The notes beneath the pieces were generated by a model. The model saw only the letters and a list, made by a program, of their open reading frames with translations. It did no database searches and was not told where the DNA came from. From Chloroflexota bacterium (GTDB taxonomy: Bacteria; Chloroflexota; Limnocylindria; QHBO01), in assembly GCA_005882055.1 (NCBI GenBank), contig VBGQ01000049.1, positions 1 to 13,941 on the forward strand: 13,941 nt of DNA, in the 5' to 3' direction. Position 1 is the stretch's first letter. Each line of letters begins with the position of its first letter. Shown here one piece after another: positions 7,067 to 13,843 of the stretch. The translations under genes were made by a program, and so were the position numbers.

Positions 7067-7354
7067 GTGGCCGCTGGCCTGCTGATCGGCGCGGAGCTCG
7101 GCGCGCCCTGCCCTCCCGGCGGCCCAATCTCCCTTGGCCAGTGCGCCTTGCGACCGATGGCGCCGCTGGTGCTGGGGGTCGGTGCGCTGCTCTATGTCGG
7201 CGGGCTCAGCGCGGTAATGCTCTGGATCCGCCGGTTACGCCAGCGGCGTCTTGGTGATCCGGCCGCGGCGCGCGAGTGGTACATCCTCGCCGCCGTCCTT
7301 GGCGCGCCGATTGCGCTCCTGCTGGCATTCACCATCGTCTCCGCGCTTCGCTAG
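7067..7354 (+). CDS. Small membrane protein, unknown function (start probably upstream)
   Basis: The annotated start is the first GTG (7067), giving 95 residues. The true start is probably further upstream. The same frame is open from the previous stop (7007-7009) and encodes a basic, hydrophobic lead-in (IRRLVLLHAAW, from 7019) that completes a first membrane helix which GTG 7067 would cut in half. No ATG, GTG or TTG exists there; the candidates are ATT at 7019 or CTG at 7028. With the longer form there are three helices: the N-terminal one, one around APLVLGVGALLYVGG, and a C-terminal one around ILAAVLGAPIALLLAF. Two Cys (in APCPP and GQCAL) lie in the first loop, possibly a disulfide. I know no family for it. 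It is the last gene of the bc cluster. Confidence 0.65.
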   Translation: MAAGLLIGAELGAPCPPGGPISLGQCALRPMAPLVLGVGALLYVGGLSAVMLWIRRLRQRRLGDPAAAREWYILAAVLGAPIALLLAFTIVSALR

Positions 7355-7357
7355 CAT
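7328..7357 (+). promoter_or_regulatory. Possible promoter giving a leaderless aldolase transcript
   Basis: TTCACC (7328-7333) lies 18 nt before TAGCAT (7352-7357), the same -10 hexamer and spacing as the promoter at 1526. Only six bases (GAGCTC) separate the -10 from the ATG at 7364, so transcription would begin at or next to the start codon. There is no Shine-Dalgarno sequence in the gap. The TAG of the -10 doubles as the stop of the previous gene, so chance cannot be excluded. Confidence 0.35.
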
Positions 7358-7363
7358 GAGCTC

Positions 7364-8818
7364 ATGACCGTTTCGACCGCGCGCCAGCTGATCGACCGCC
7401 TCGCGCCGTCCGCCGGGCTGGAGGGGGACCGCCTGACGGTGCACGACGCTGATACCTTCCGCTCCGAGGTCATCGACCAGCTCGTCTCCGAGGCGGTCTT
7501 CAACGCGGACCGCGGGCTGCGCGACGCCGCCCGCTGGCTGATCTGGGAGGCGAGCCAGGCGCTCGGCTGCCCATCGGCGTCGATCCATGAGCTGTACATG
7601 GCCCGCGGCCGGGGCGAGGTCGAGCCGACGCGCTTCACGGTGCCCGCCATCAACGTCCGAGCCTCTGCCTACCTGACCGCGCGACAGGCGTTCACCGAAG
7701 CGCTCGCGCGCGACGCGGGCACGGTGATCTTCGAGATCGCCAAGAGCGAGATGGCCTACACCGACCAGCGCCCCGCCGAGTACGCGGCGGTCATCCTGGC
7801 GTCGGCGATCCGCACCGGCTGGCGCGGGCCGGTCTTCCTGCAGGGCGACCACTTCCAGTTCAACGCGGGCAAGTGGAAGGAAGACCCCGCCAAGGAGATG
7901 GCCGGCCTCCGGGACCTGACCCGCGAGGCGCTCGGAGCAGGATTCCAGAACATCGATATCGACAGCAGCACGCTGGTTGACCTGTCACTGCCCACCGTCC
8001 GCGAGCAGCAGCGGGTCAACGCGACGAACACCGCGGAGCTGACGCGCCTGGTCCGCGAGGTGCAGCCGGAGGGCGTGACCGTCTCGATCGGCGGCGAGAT
8101 CGGCGAGGTGGGGAAGAGCAACTCGACCGAAGAGGAGCTGCGCGCCTACCTGGACGAGTACATCGGCATGCTCCATGGCTCTGGCACCGTAGGGATCAGC
8201 AAGGTGAGCATCCAGACCGGCACCAGCCACGGCGGTGTCCCGTTGCCCGATGGGACGGTGGCGACGGTCAAGATCGACTTCGACACGCTCAAGCGGCTCT
8301 CCACGATGGCCCGGGAGGAGTACGGGCTGGCGGGAGCGGTGCAGCACGGCGCCTCGACGCTGCCCGAGGAGGCGTTCCACCACTTCCCGGCGAATGGGAC
8401 CGCGGAGATCCACCTCGCGACCGGCTTCCAGAACATCCTCTACGACGGCGGTGGCCTGACGGCCGACCTGCGCGCCGAGATGATGAACTGGTGCCGGACC
8501 AACGCGGCCGAGGAGCGCAAGGAAGGCGAAACCGACGAGCAGTTCCTCTACAAGACCCGCAAGAAGGCGCTCGGCCCCTTCAAGCGCGCCCTCTGGACGC
8601 TGCCGGCGCAGGACGCTGAGCAGATTGCCGAAAACCTGCGCGCGAAGTTCGGCCAGCTCTTCGACGAGCTCGGGATCGCGGGAACCCGCGGCGTGGTGGA
8701 CCGCCTCGTGAAACCGATGGCGATCCACCGGCCGCTTCCCGAGGCGCTCGGAGGCGCGGTCGCTCAGGCGGTGGTGGCCGGCGCCGCCGTGTTCGAGCGC
8801 GACGAGTCGGGGGAGTAG
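7364..8818 (+). CDS. Class II (metal-dependent) ketose-bisphosphate aldolase-like protein
   Basis: This 484-residue TIM-barrel enzyme would cleave or form a ketose bisphosphate, such as fructose 1,6-bisphosphate, from two triose units using Zn2+. QGDH (160-163, His163) matches the first metal-ligand region. GGEIG with Glu245, TSHGG with His289 and QHGAST with His328 match the remaining metal and phosphate-binding motifs of class II aldolases. It is longer than ordinary members (about 280-350 residues): roughly 75 extra residues precede the barrel, and a charged helical tail of about 100 residues (around 375-484) follows it. The start ATG at 7364 has a -10-like TAGCAT six bases upstream and no ribosome site. 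Substrate is unproven; fructose-bisphosphate in glycolysis or gluconeogenesis is most likely, tagatose-bisphosphate or another ketose possible. It is convergent with the next gene. Confidence 0.85.
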   Translation: MTVSTARQLIDRLAPSAGLEGDRLTVHDADTFRSEVIDQLVSEAVFNADRGLRDAARWLIWEASQALGCPSASIHELYMARGRGEVEPTRFTVPAINVRASAYLTARQAFTEALARDAGTVIFEIAKSEMAYTDQRPAEYAAVILASAIRTGWRGPVFLQGDHFQFNAGKWKEDPAKEMAGLRDLTREALGAGFQNIDIDSSTLVDLSLPTVREQQRVNATNTAELTRLVREVQPEGVTVSIGGEIGEVGKSNSTEEELRAYLDEYIGMLHGSGTVGISKVSIQTGTSHGGVPLPDGTVATVKIDFDTLKRLSTMAREEYGLAGAVQHGASTLPEEAFHHFPANGTAEIHLATGFQNILYDGGGLTADLRAEMMNWCRTNAAEERKEGETDEQFLYKTRKKALGPFKRALWTLPAQDAEQIAENLRAKFGQLFDELGIAGTRGVVDRLVKPMAIHRPLPEALGGAVAQAVVAGAAVFERDESGE

Positions 8819-8835
8819 GAGACCGAGGCGGCCTC

Positions 8836-9573
8836 CTAGCGGCCGATGAGGCGCGCGAGGGCCTGCGTCCCCGCCAAGCCCACCAGACGGCGAATCGCGC
8901 GCGGGGAGAATCGTGCGAGGGCTCGCGCCGCCGACGCCATGTCCGAGGGCTCCACGGTCTCGACGAGCTCGATCAGCCGGGCGATGGTCGTGTCGTCCAG
9001 CTCACCGAGGATCGCGAACAGGTGCTCCGTGGCCGCGGGCGACGCCGCCACGATAACCCCCACCCCCCGATCGAAGAGATGGACGAAGCGCAGCAGCCCA
9101 TCCAGTCGATCGCTCAGGTCCCGGAGATCGTCGGGGGAGCCGGCAGCCGACTCCTCCTCCGCTGCTCCGATGCGCGCGAGTTCCGCGCAACGGGCGATGA
9201 CCGGGATGACCGGGTCGGTTTCGCGCTCCTTGCGCGCCTTGGCGACGCGATGGAACCACTCCCAGTTGTCCCCGACCGCAAGGTAGGCCGTCGCCGCCGG
9301 GCCTCGACGTCCCGTCCGCCTCGCGACCGGAGCCCGCTCGATGAGGCCCCAGTCCGCGCATTCCGCAAGGGCGAGTGCCGCGGCGCGGTGGGAGAGGCCC
9401 AGGGCGGTCCGAATCTCGGGCTCCGTGAGCGGTCCGCCGTGCGCGAGGAAGTAGCCCTGCACCGTTGCGGTCGAGGGCGCCACACCCCACGCCGCGCCGA
9501 TCTCCCCCCAGGCGCGCGCAAACTCGCGGCGGATTCGCTCGGCGCGTGACGGATTGGTTGGGTCGGAGATCAT
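8836..9573 (-). CDS. GbsR/MarR-family transcriptional regulator
   Basis: This is a 245-residue DNA-binding protein. Residues 18-30 (FARAWGEIGAAWG) carry the WGxxGxxWG signature of GbsR-type regulators. A winged helix-turn-helix follows at about 36-100, with LTEPEIRTALGLS as the helix pair and DWGLIER leading into the wing. DNWEWFHRVAKARKERETDP at about 102-121 matches the dimerisation helix after the GbsR wing. The remaining 120 residues are an Ala/Leu/Arg-rich helical extension longer than in Bacillus GbsR, with no recognised ligand domain. GbsR proteins regulate choline and glycine-betaine uptake in Bacillus, but no such genes lie here, so the target is unknown. The stop is 17 nt from that of the aldolase, tail to tail. 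No other start codon is plausible. Confidence 0.8.
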   Translation of the reverse strand: MISDPTNPSRAERIRREFARAWGEIGAAWGVAPSTATVQGYFLAHGGPLTEPEIRTALGLSHRAAALALAECADWGLIERAPVARRTGRRGPAATAYLAVGDNWEWFHRVAKARKERETDPVIPVIARCAELARIGAAEEESAAGSPDDLRDLSDRLDGLLRFVHLFDRGVGVIVAASPAATEHLFAILGELDDTTIARLIELVETVEPSDMASAARALARFSPRAIRRLVGLAGTQALARLIGR

Positions 9574-9581
9574 GCGCTCCG

Positions 9582-9587
9582 ACGATA
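9582..9587 (-). promoter_or_regulatory. Extended -10 element, possible leaderless start of the GbsR-like gene
   Basis: On the minus strand TGC-TATCGT (hexamer at 9587-9582) forms an extended -10 element. Eight bases separate it from the ATG of the regulator (9573), so the transcript would start at or within a base or two of the ATG. No -35 element is apparent at 17-18 nt, where the terminator stem of the upstream gene lies instead. Confidence 0.35.
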
Positions 9588-9599
9588 GCAGGAAATGGA

Positions 9600-9625
9600 A
9601 ACGACCCCGGTGGTTCGGGGTCGTT
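9600..9625 (-). terminator. Intrinsic terminator hairpin of the iron-sulfur carrier gene
   Basis: A perfect 10-bp inverted repeat (9600-9609 with 9616-9625, core ACGACCCCG/CGGGGTCGT) closes a six-base loop. Read on the minus strand it lies 41 nt after the ErpA-like stop and is followed by TTTCCATTTCC, a broken T-tract. It therefore suits termination of that gene. It sits directly upstream of the GbsR-like promoter and would insulate the two genes. Confidence 0.7.
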
Positions 9626-9666
9626 CGGACGCGAGGTTGACGGCGAAGGCGCCGTCGCGGCGGTTG

Positions 9667-10092
9667 CTAGTGGGCGCAGCCTCCGGCACGCGCCGGGGAG
9701 CCGTCGGTGTTGAACGAGGAGCCGCAGGCACAGCTGCTGACCGCGTTCGGGTTGTTGATCGCGAAGCCGGAGCCCATCAACGAGTCGACGTAGTCAATCT
9801 CGGCGCCGTCCACGTACTGGGCGCTGAAGGCGTCGATCACCACCGGAACCCCGGCGTGATCTTCGATCTTGTCGTCATCGGCCAGCCGGTCGTCGAACGC
9901 GAGCCCGTAGCTGAATCCGGAGCAGCCACCGGCCTTGACGAAGAGGCGGAGGCGCGCTTCGGCCTTGCCCTCGCGGGCACGAAGCTCCTGGACCTTGGCA
10001 GCCGCTGCATCGGTCATGCTCACGAGCTGCTCGACGGCGGGAGGTGGCGCGCTCTGCGGGAACGCCTGCGGTGTCGTCTCGGACATCGTCAT
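9667..10092 (-). CDS. HesB/IscA/ErpA-type iron-sulfur cluster carrier
   Basis: This 141-residue A-type carrier accepts Fe-S clusters from the assembly scaffold and delivers them to target proteins. The three conserved cysteines are Cys57 in GGCSGF, and Cys121 and Cys123 in SCACGSSF. A fourth, Cys139, lies in the C-terminal GGCAH tail, beyond the core fold of about 110 residues. The first 25 residues are a low-complexity Pro/Gln-rich extension. Two in-frame ATGs are close together (10092 and 10086). The first is chosen because GGAG/GAGAG lies at suitable distance upstream (around 10101-10108). The gene has its own promoter and terminator and so is monocistronic. The Rieske and ferredoxin-bearing subunits in this window are possible clients, but that is inference. 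ErpA versus IscA cannot be decided here. Confidence 0.92.
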   Translation of the reverse strand: MTMSETTPQAFPQSAPPPAVEQLVSMTDAAAAKVQELRAREGKAEARLRLFVKAGGCSGFSYGLAFDDRLADDDKIEDHAGVPVVIDAFSAQYVDGAEIDYVDSLMGSGFAINNPNAVSSCACGSSFNTDGSPARAGGCAH

Positions 10093-10155
10093 GGGATCGG
10101 CTCTCTCCTCTCGCCGCACCGCTGCGACGGATGATGAGGTGAATTCGCTTCGGAA

Positions 10156-10186
10156 AGTATAGCAGCCGCGCTCGCACGCTCGGCAA
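10156..10186 (-). promoter_or_regulatory. Promoter of the iron-sulfur carrier gene
   Basis: On the minus strand TATACT (10161-10156) matches the -10 consensus at 5 of 6 positions and is preceded by TGC, an extended -10. TTGCCG (10186-10181) lies 19 nt upstream as a 4/6 -35. Transcription would start near 10149, leaving a leader of about 55 nt that contains the GGAG ribosome site. It is the clearest AT-rich patch in this intergenic region. Confidence 0.6.
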
Positions 10187-10283
10187 TGGCCCGATCGGCC
10201 CCCCGGGTTGCGGTCGCGTGGCGCGACTGGTGGTCGCACGAGGTCCGCCAGTTGGGCGGCCGGTGGGCGCCATCGGTACACTC

Positions 10284-11465
10284 ATGCCTGCACCCCCGCG
10301 ATCTCAGAGGAACTCCCCTCAGGAGCTGGAGGCGACCGGTCGGGACGTGATCCATCTTGAAATCGGCGAGCCAGACTTCGACACTCCTCGACACATCAAG
10401 GACGCGGCCGCTCGCGCGCTGCTCGACGAGGGGATGACGCACTACACCGCGGCGGAGGGGATTCGGCCGCTGCGCGAGGCGATCGCCGCGGACGTCAGGC
10501 GATGGAAGGGGATCGAGGCCGTGCCGGACCAGGTCGTGGTCACGCCTGGCGCCAAGCCGATCATGTTCTACGCGATGCTCGCCCTGATCGACGACGGGGA
10601 CGAGGTCATCTACCCCAACCCCGGCTTCCCGATCTACGAAAGCATGGCTCGCTACGTCGGCGGCACGGCAGTGCCCGCTCCGCTGCGCGAGGAGAACGAC
10701 TTCCGCATGGACGTGGCGGAGGTCGAGAGCCTGGTGACCGATCGGACGCGGCTGATCATCTTCAACTCGCCGCACAACCCGACCGGCTCAACGCTCAGCC
10801 CCGATGAGATCCGCGAGATCGCCCGGATCGCTGTCGAGCACGACCTGGTGGTGCTCGCCGACGAGATCTACGGCCGCCTTCAGTACGAAGGCGAGCTTCT
10901 CTCGATCGCCACCCTGCCGGGGATGGCCGAGCGCACGATCACCCTGGACGGCTTCTCCAAGACCTTCGCCATGACCGGCTGGCGGCTGGGCTACGGGATC
11001 GTGCCGGAGTGGCTGCTGACCAGCTACAGCCGGCTGGTGATCAACAGCGTCAGCTGCACCAACGCCTTCGCCCAGGCGGGTGCGATCGCCGCCCTGACCG
11101 GACCGCAGGACGAGCCCAACGCGTTCCGCACCGAGTTCATCGCCCGCCGCTCGCTGATCGTCGATGGCCTCAACGCCATCGACGGCGTGACGTGCGTCAT
11201 GCCCCACGGGGCGTTCTATGCCTTCCCCAACGTCAGCTCCTTCGGCCGTTCCAGCGTCGAGATCGCAGACCACCTGCTGTACGACGGCGGGGTGTGCGGG
11301 CTCTCGGGCACGGCCTTCGGCCGCTTCGGCGAGGGGTACCTGCGCTTCAGCTACGCGAACTCGCAGGCCAACATCCGGACAGCCCTCGAACGCATCGAGT
11401 CCAGCCTGGCCAAGCTGGAGCGCACGGGCGAGCTGGCGACGGCGGCATCGCTCTCGAGCCGATGA
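10284..11465 (+). CDS. PLP-dependent class I/II aminotransferase
   Basis: This fold-type I aminotransferase would move an amino group between an amino acid and a 2-oxo acid. GEPDFDTP near residue 27 is the substrate-binding entry motif. NSPHNPTG holds the conserved Asn, DEIYGRLQY holds the Asp and Tyr that contact PLP, and SKTFAMTGWRLGY carries the PLP lysine (Lys226 from the ATG at 10284). YLRFSYA supplies the C-terminal substrate-carboxylate arginine. The length (393 residues) fits the family. The N-terminus is doubtful. Residues 1-12 (MPAPPRSQ...) do not look like the hydrophobic helix usually found before QELEATGRDVI, and no ribosome site precedes 10284. A GTG at 10218 gives a longer, less likely form. 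Aspartate- or alanine-type specificity cannot be told. It overlaps the next gene by ATGA (11462-11465). Confidence 0.9.
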   Translation: MPAPPRSQRNSPQELEATGRDVIHLEIGEPDFDTPRHIKDAAARALLDEGMTHYTAAEGIRPLREAIAADVRRWKGIEAVPDQVVVTPGAKPIMFYAMLALIDDGDEVIYPNPGFPIYESMARYVGGTAVPAPLREENDFRMDVAEVESLVTDRTRLIIFNSPHNPTGSTLSPDEIREIARIAVEHDLVVLADEIYGRLQYEGELLSIATLPGMAERTITLDGFSKTFAMTGWRLGYGIVPEWLLTSYSRLVINSVSCTNAFAQAGAIAALTGPQDEPNAFRTEFIARRSLIVDGLNAIDGVTCVMPHGAFYAFPNVSSFGRSSVEIADHLLYDGGVCGLSGTAFGRFGEGYLRFSYANSQANIRTALERIESSLAKLERTGELATAASLSSR

Positions 11466-13843
11466 CCACGACCCAGTCCCGGACGACGGACCGTCTCTTC
11501 GAGGAGGCTGAGAAGTCGTTCGAGCACTGGGAGCTGCTCAAGGAGCTGATCGACGAGTCGATCGACCTCGCGCTGAACTACCGGCAGAGCGGGCACCCCG
11601 GCGGCTCGCGATCGAAGGTCCACCTCTTCCTCGCGCTGCTGCTTTCCGGCGCAATGCGCTGGGACCTGCGGAGACCGTGGCGCCCGTTCATGGACCGCTT
11701 CGTCCTCTCCGCCGGCCACACCGTGCCGCTGGTCTACGCGACGCTGGCGATCCTCAACGAGGTGCTCCGCGCTCGTCACGAGCGCGACCCGCGCGAGGAG
11801 TTCACCTTCCCTGATGACGGGCGTTGGGCGCTCACCTGGGAGGACCTGCTGCTGCTTCGCCGGCGTCATGGGCTGCCGGGCCACGCCGAGATGGAGGGCA
11901 AGACCCTATTCATCAAGTTCAACACCGGGCCGTCCGGGCACGGCATGCCGCCCGCCGCGGGCGAGGCGGTCGCCCTCAAGCTCGCCGGCTGCGAGGAGGT
12001 CAAGGTCTTCGTCGTCGAGGGCGAGGGCGGGCTGACCCCGGGCGCGAGCCACGAGACGCGCAACTCTGCGTGGGGGCTGGGGCTCTCGAACCTCGTGTTC
12101 CTGCTCGACTGGAACGACTACGGGATCGACGACGTGGCGATCCACGAGGTCGTGCCCGGGACGCCGGAGAGCTGGTTCAACGCATACCACTGGCGGGTGA
12201 CCGGCACCGAGCAGGGCTCCGAATGGGAGCCCGTGACCCGGGCCGTGCTCGAGGCCGCGCGCGGCGAGAACCCGAATCGCGTCCCATCGGTCGCCTGGTT
12301 CAAGACCCGCAAGGGCCGCGGCTACGGGAAGTACGACAACAAGAGCCACGGGACGCCCTGGCCCATGAACGCGCCGGAGTTCTGGGCAGTGCGCAAGCAG
12401 TTCATGGAGCGACACGGCGTCGCGTACGCCGGGGTCGACGAGCCGGCACCCAACGACGCGGCGGAGCGCGAGGCGCAGGCGCGGCACAACTTCGGGGTGG
12501 TGATGGGCGTGCTGCGGGCGCATCCGGAGACGGTGGATGCCATCAGCGATCGGCTCGTGGAGGTTGCCGCATCGGTCCCCGACGAGGTGGAGGGGATCAA
12601 CCTGGGCGGTCGGGGTGCGCAGATCTTCGACGACCCACGGATCAGCGACGTTCGAAGCTACCCGCCCACCATGTGGAAGAAGCCCGGCGAGAAGGCGCCC
12701 AACCGTGCCGCGCTGGCGACATGGGGCGCATGGGTCAACGCGTTCGCTCGCCAGGAATACGACCGGCCACTGGTGATCGCCTGCTCCGCCGACCTCGCCG
12801 ACTCGACGAACATCGCCGGGTTTGCCAAGGACTTCGAGGAGATGCCTGGCTGGGGCTGGTACAACCGCGAGACGAACCCGCGCGGCTCGCTGCTGCCCCA
12901 GGAGATCACCGAGTTCACCAACGCGGGCGTGACGGTGGGCATCGCCACCGTCAACCTCGCGGACGACCCGATGCATGCCTTCAACGGCTTCTGGGCCGCC
13001 TGCTCGACGTACGGCTCCTTCAGCTATCTGAAGTACGGACCGATGCGCCTCTTCTCGCAGCTGGCGCAGGACTGTGAGCTCAAGGTCGGCAAGGTGATCT
13101 GGGTGGCGGGCCACTCAGGACCGGAGACCGCCGAGGACTCGCGCACACACTTCGGGATCTACGAGACAGGCGTGACGCAGCTCTTCCCGGAGGGGAGGGT
13201 GATCGACCTGCACCCATGGGAGTACAACGAGGTCCCCGTGGTGCTGGCCACGGCTCTGGCGACCGATGTCCCGATCGTCGCCCTGCACCTGACGCGTCCC
13301 GCGGTCGAGATCCCCGATCGTGCGGCGCTGGGCATGGATTCGCATTTCGAGGCTGCGCGGGGCGCGTACGTGCTCCGCCGGCCAGACCCCAAGCGCCCGT
13401 TCGCCGGCACGGTCTACGTGCAGGGCACGGTGACGACCGCCAACGTGGTGAAGGTCCTGCCCCAGCTCGACGAGCGGGGCGTCAACGTTCGGATCGTCGC
13501 GGCCATCAGCCCGCAGCTCTTCCGCCGCCAGGATCGCGCCTACCAGGACGAGATCTGCTCGGACGCTGATCGTTGGGACTCGATGGCGGTGACCAACCGA
13601 GCCTTCAAGCTGATGCGCGACTGGGTGGACGGACCGATCGCGCAGGAGTACTCGCTCTCATCCGATTGGGACAACCGCTGGCGCACCGGCGGAACGGTCG
13701 ACGAGGTGATGGACGAGGCGCACCTCGGACCGAATCACATCGTCGAGGCGATCGAGCGGTTTGCCTCCGAGCGTGAGGAGCGGGTGAAGCGCTTGCACGA
13801 CCTATTCCATGCGATCAAGGCGCGCGGCGAAGGTCATGCCTGA
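11462..13843 (+). CDS. Transketolase-like thiamine diphosphate enzyme
   Basis: This is a 793-residue two-part ThDP enzyme of the transketolase/PDH-E1 superfamily. HPGGS (His45) and SAGH (His86) match the substrate and ThDP histidines of transketolase. GEGG at 187-190 with Asn218 in DWND (216-219) corresponds to the GDG-x(n)-N cofactor motif, with Glu188 in place of the usual metal-binding Asp. In the pyrimidine-binding half, ITEFTNAGVTVG places Glu484 where transketolase has the catalytic Glu of GVREH. SGPETAEDSRTHFG at about 553 resembles the GxGEDGPTH loop. It is longer than classical transketolase (about 660-690 residues), and several signature positions differ, so a homodimeric PDH-E1-like or other role is possible. 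ATG 11462 is chosen over upstream frame extension because it couples by ATGA to the aminotransferase stop. Confidence 0.83.
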   Translation: MTTTQSRTTDRLFEEAEKSFEHWELLKELIDESIDLALNYRQSGHPGGSRSKVHLFLALLLSGAMRWDLRRPWRPFMDRFVLSAGHTVPLVYATLAILNEVLRARHERDPREEFTFPDDGRWALTWEDLLLLRRRHGLPGHAEMEGKTLFIKFNTGPSGHGMPPAAGEAVALKLAGCEEVKVFVVEGEGGLTPGASHETRNSAWGLGLSNLVFLLDWNDYGIDDVAIHEVVPGTPESWFNAYHWRVTGTEQGSEWEPVTRAVLEAARGENPNRVPSVAWFKTRKGRGYGKYDNKSHGTPWPMNAPEFWAVRKQFMERHGVAYAGVDEPAPNDAAEREAQARHNFGVVMGVLRAHPETVDAISDRLVEVAASVPDEVEGINLGGRGAQIFDDPRISDVRSYPPTMWKKPGEKAPNRAALATWGAWVNAFARQEYDRPLVIACSADLADSTNIAGFAKDFEEMPGWGWYNRETNPRGSLLPQEITEFTNAGVTVGIATVNLADDPMHAFNGFWAACSTYGSFSYLKYGPMRLFSQLAQDCELKVGKVIWVAGHSGPETAEDSRTHFGIYETGVTQLFPEGRVIDLHPWEYNEVPVVLATALATDVPIVALHLTRPAVEIPDRAALGMDSHFEAARGAYVLRRPDPKRPFAGTVYVQGTVTTANVVKVLPQLDERGVNVRIVAAISPQLFRRQDRAYQDEICSDADRWDSMAVTNRAFKLMRDWVDGPIAQEYSLSSDWDNRWRTGGTVDEVMDEAHLGPNHIVEAIERFASEREERVKRLHDLFHAIKARGEGHA

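Noticed and set aside
8825..8835. GAGGC-G-GCCTC inverted repeat between the convergent aldolase and regulator genes as a bidirectional terminator
   Set aside because: The usable stem is only four base pairs with a three-base loop, and there is no T-tract on either side.
9595..10134. Plus-strand frame opposite the iron-sulfur carrier
   Set aside because: The minus-strand frame has the conserved Cys motifs, promoter and terminator; the plus-strand frame runs through the terminator hairpin and lacks any domain.
10277..10282. TACACT as a -10 element for the aminotransferase
   Set aside because: Only one base separates it from ATG 10284, so transcription would start downstream of that ATG. The best -35 (TTGGGC, 19 nt upstream) is poor.
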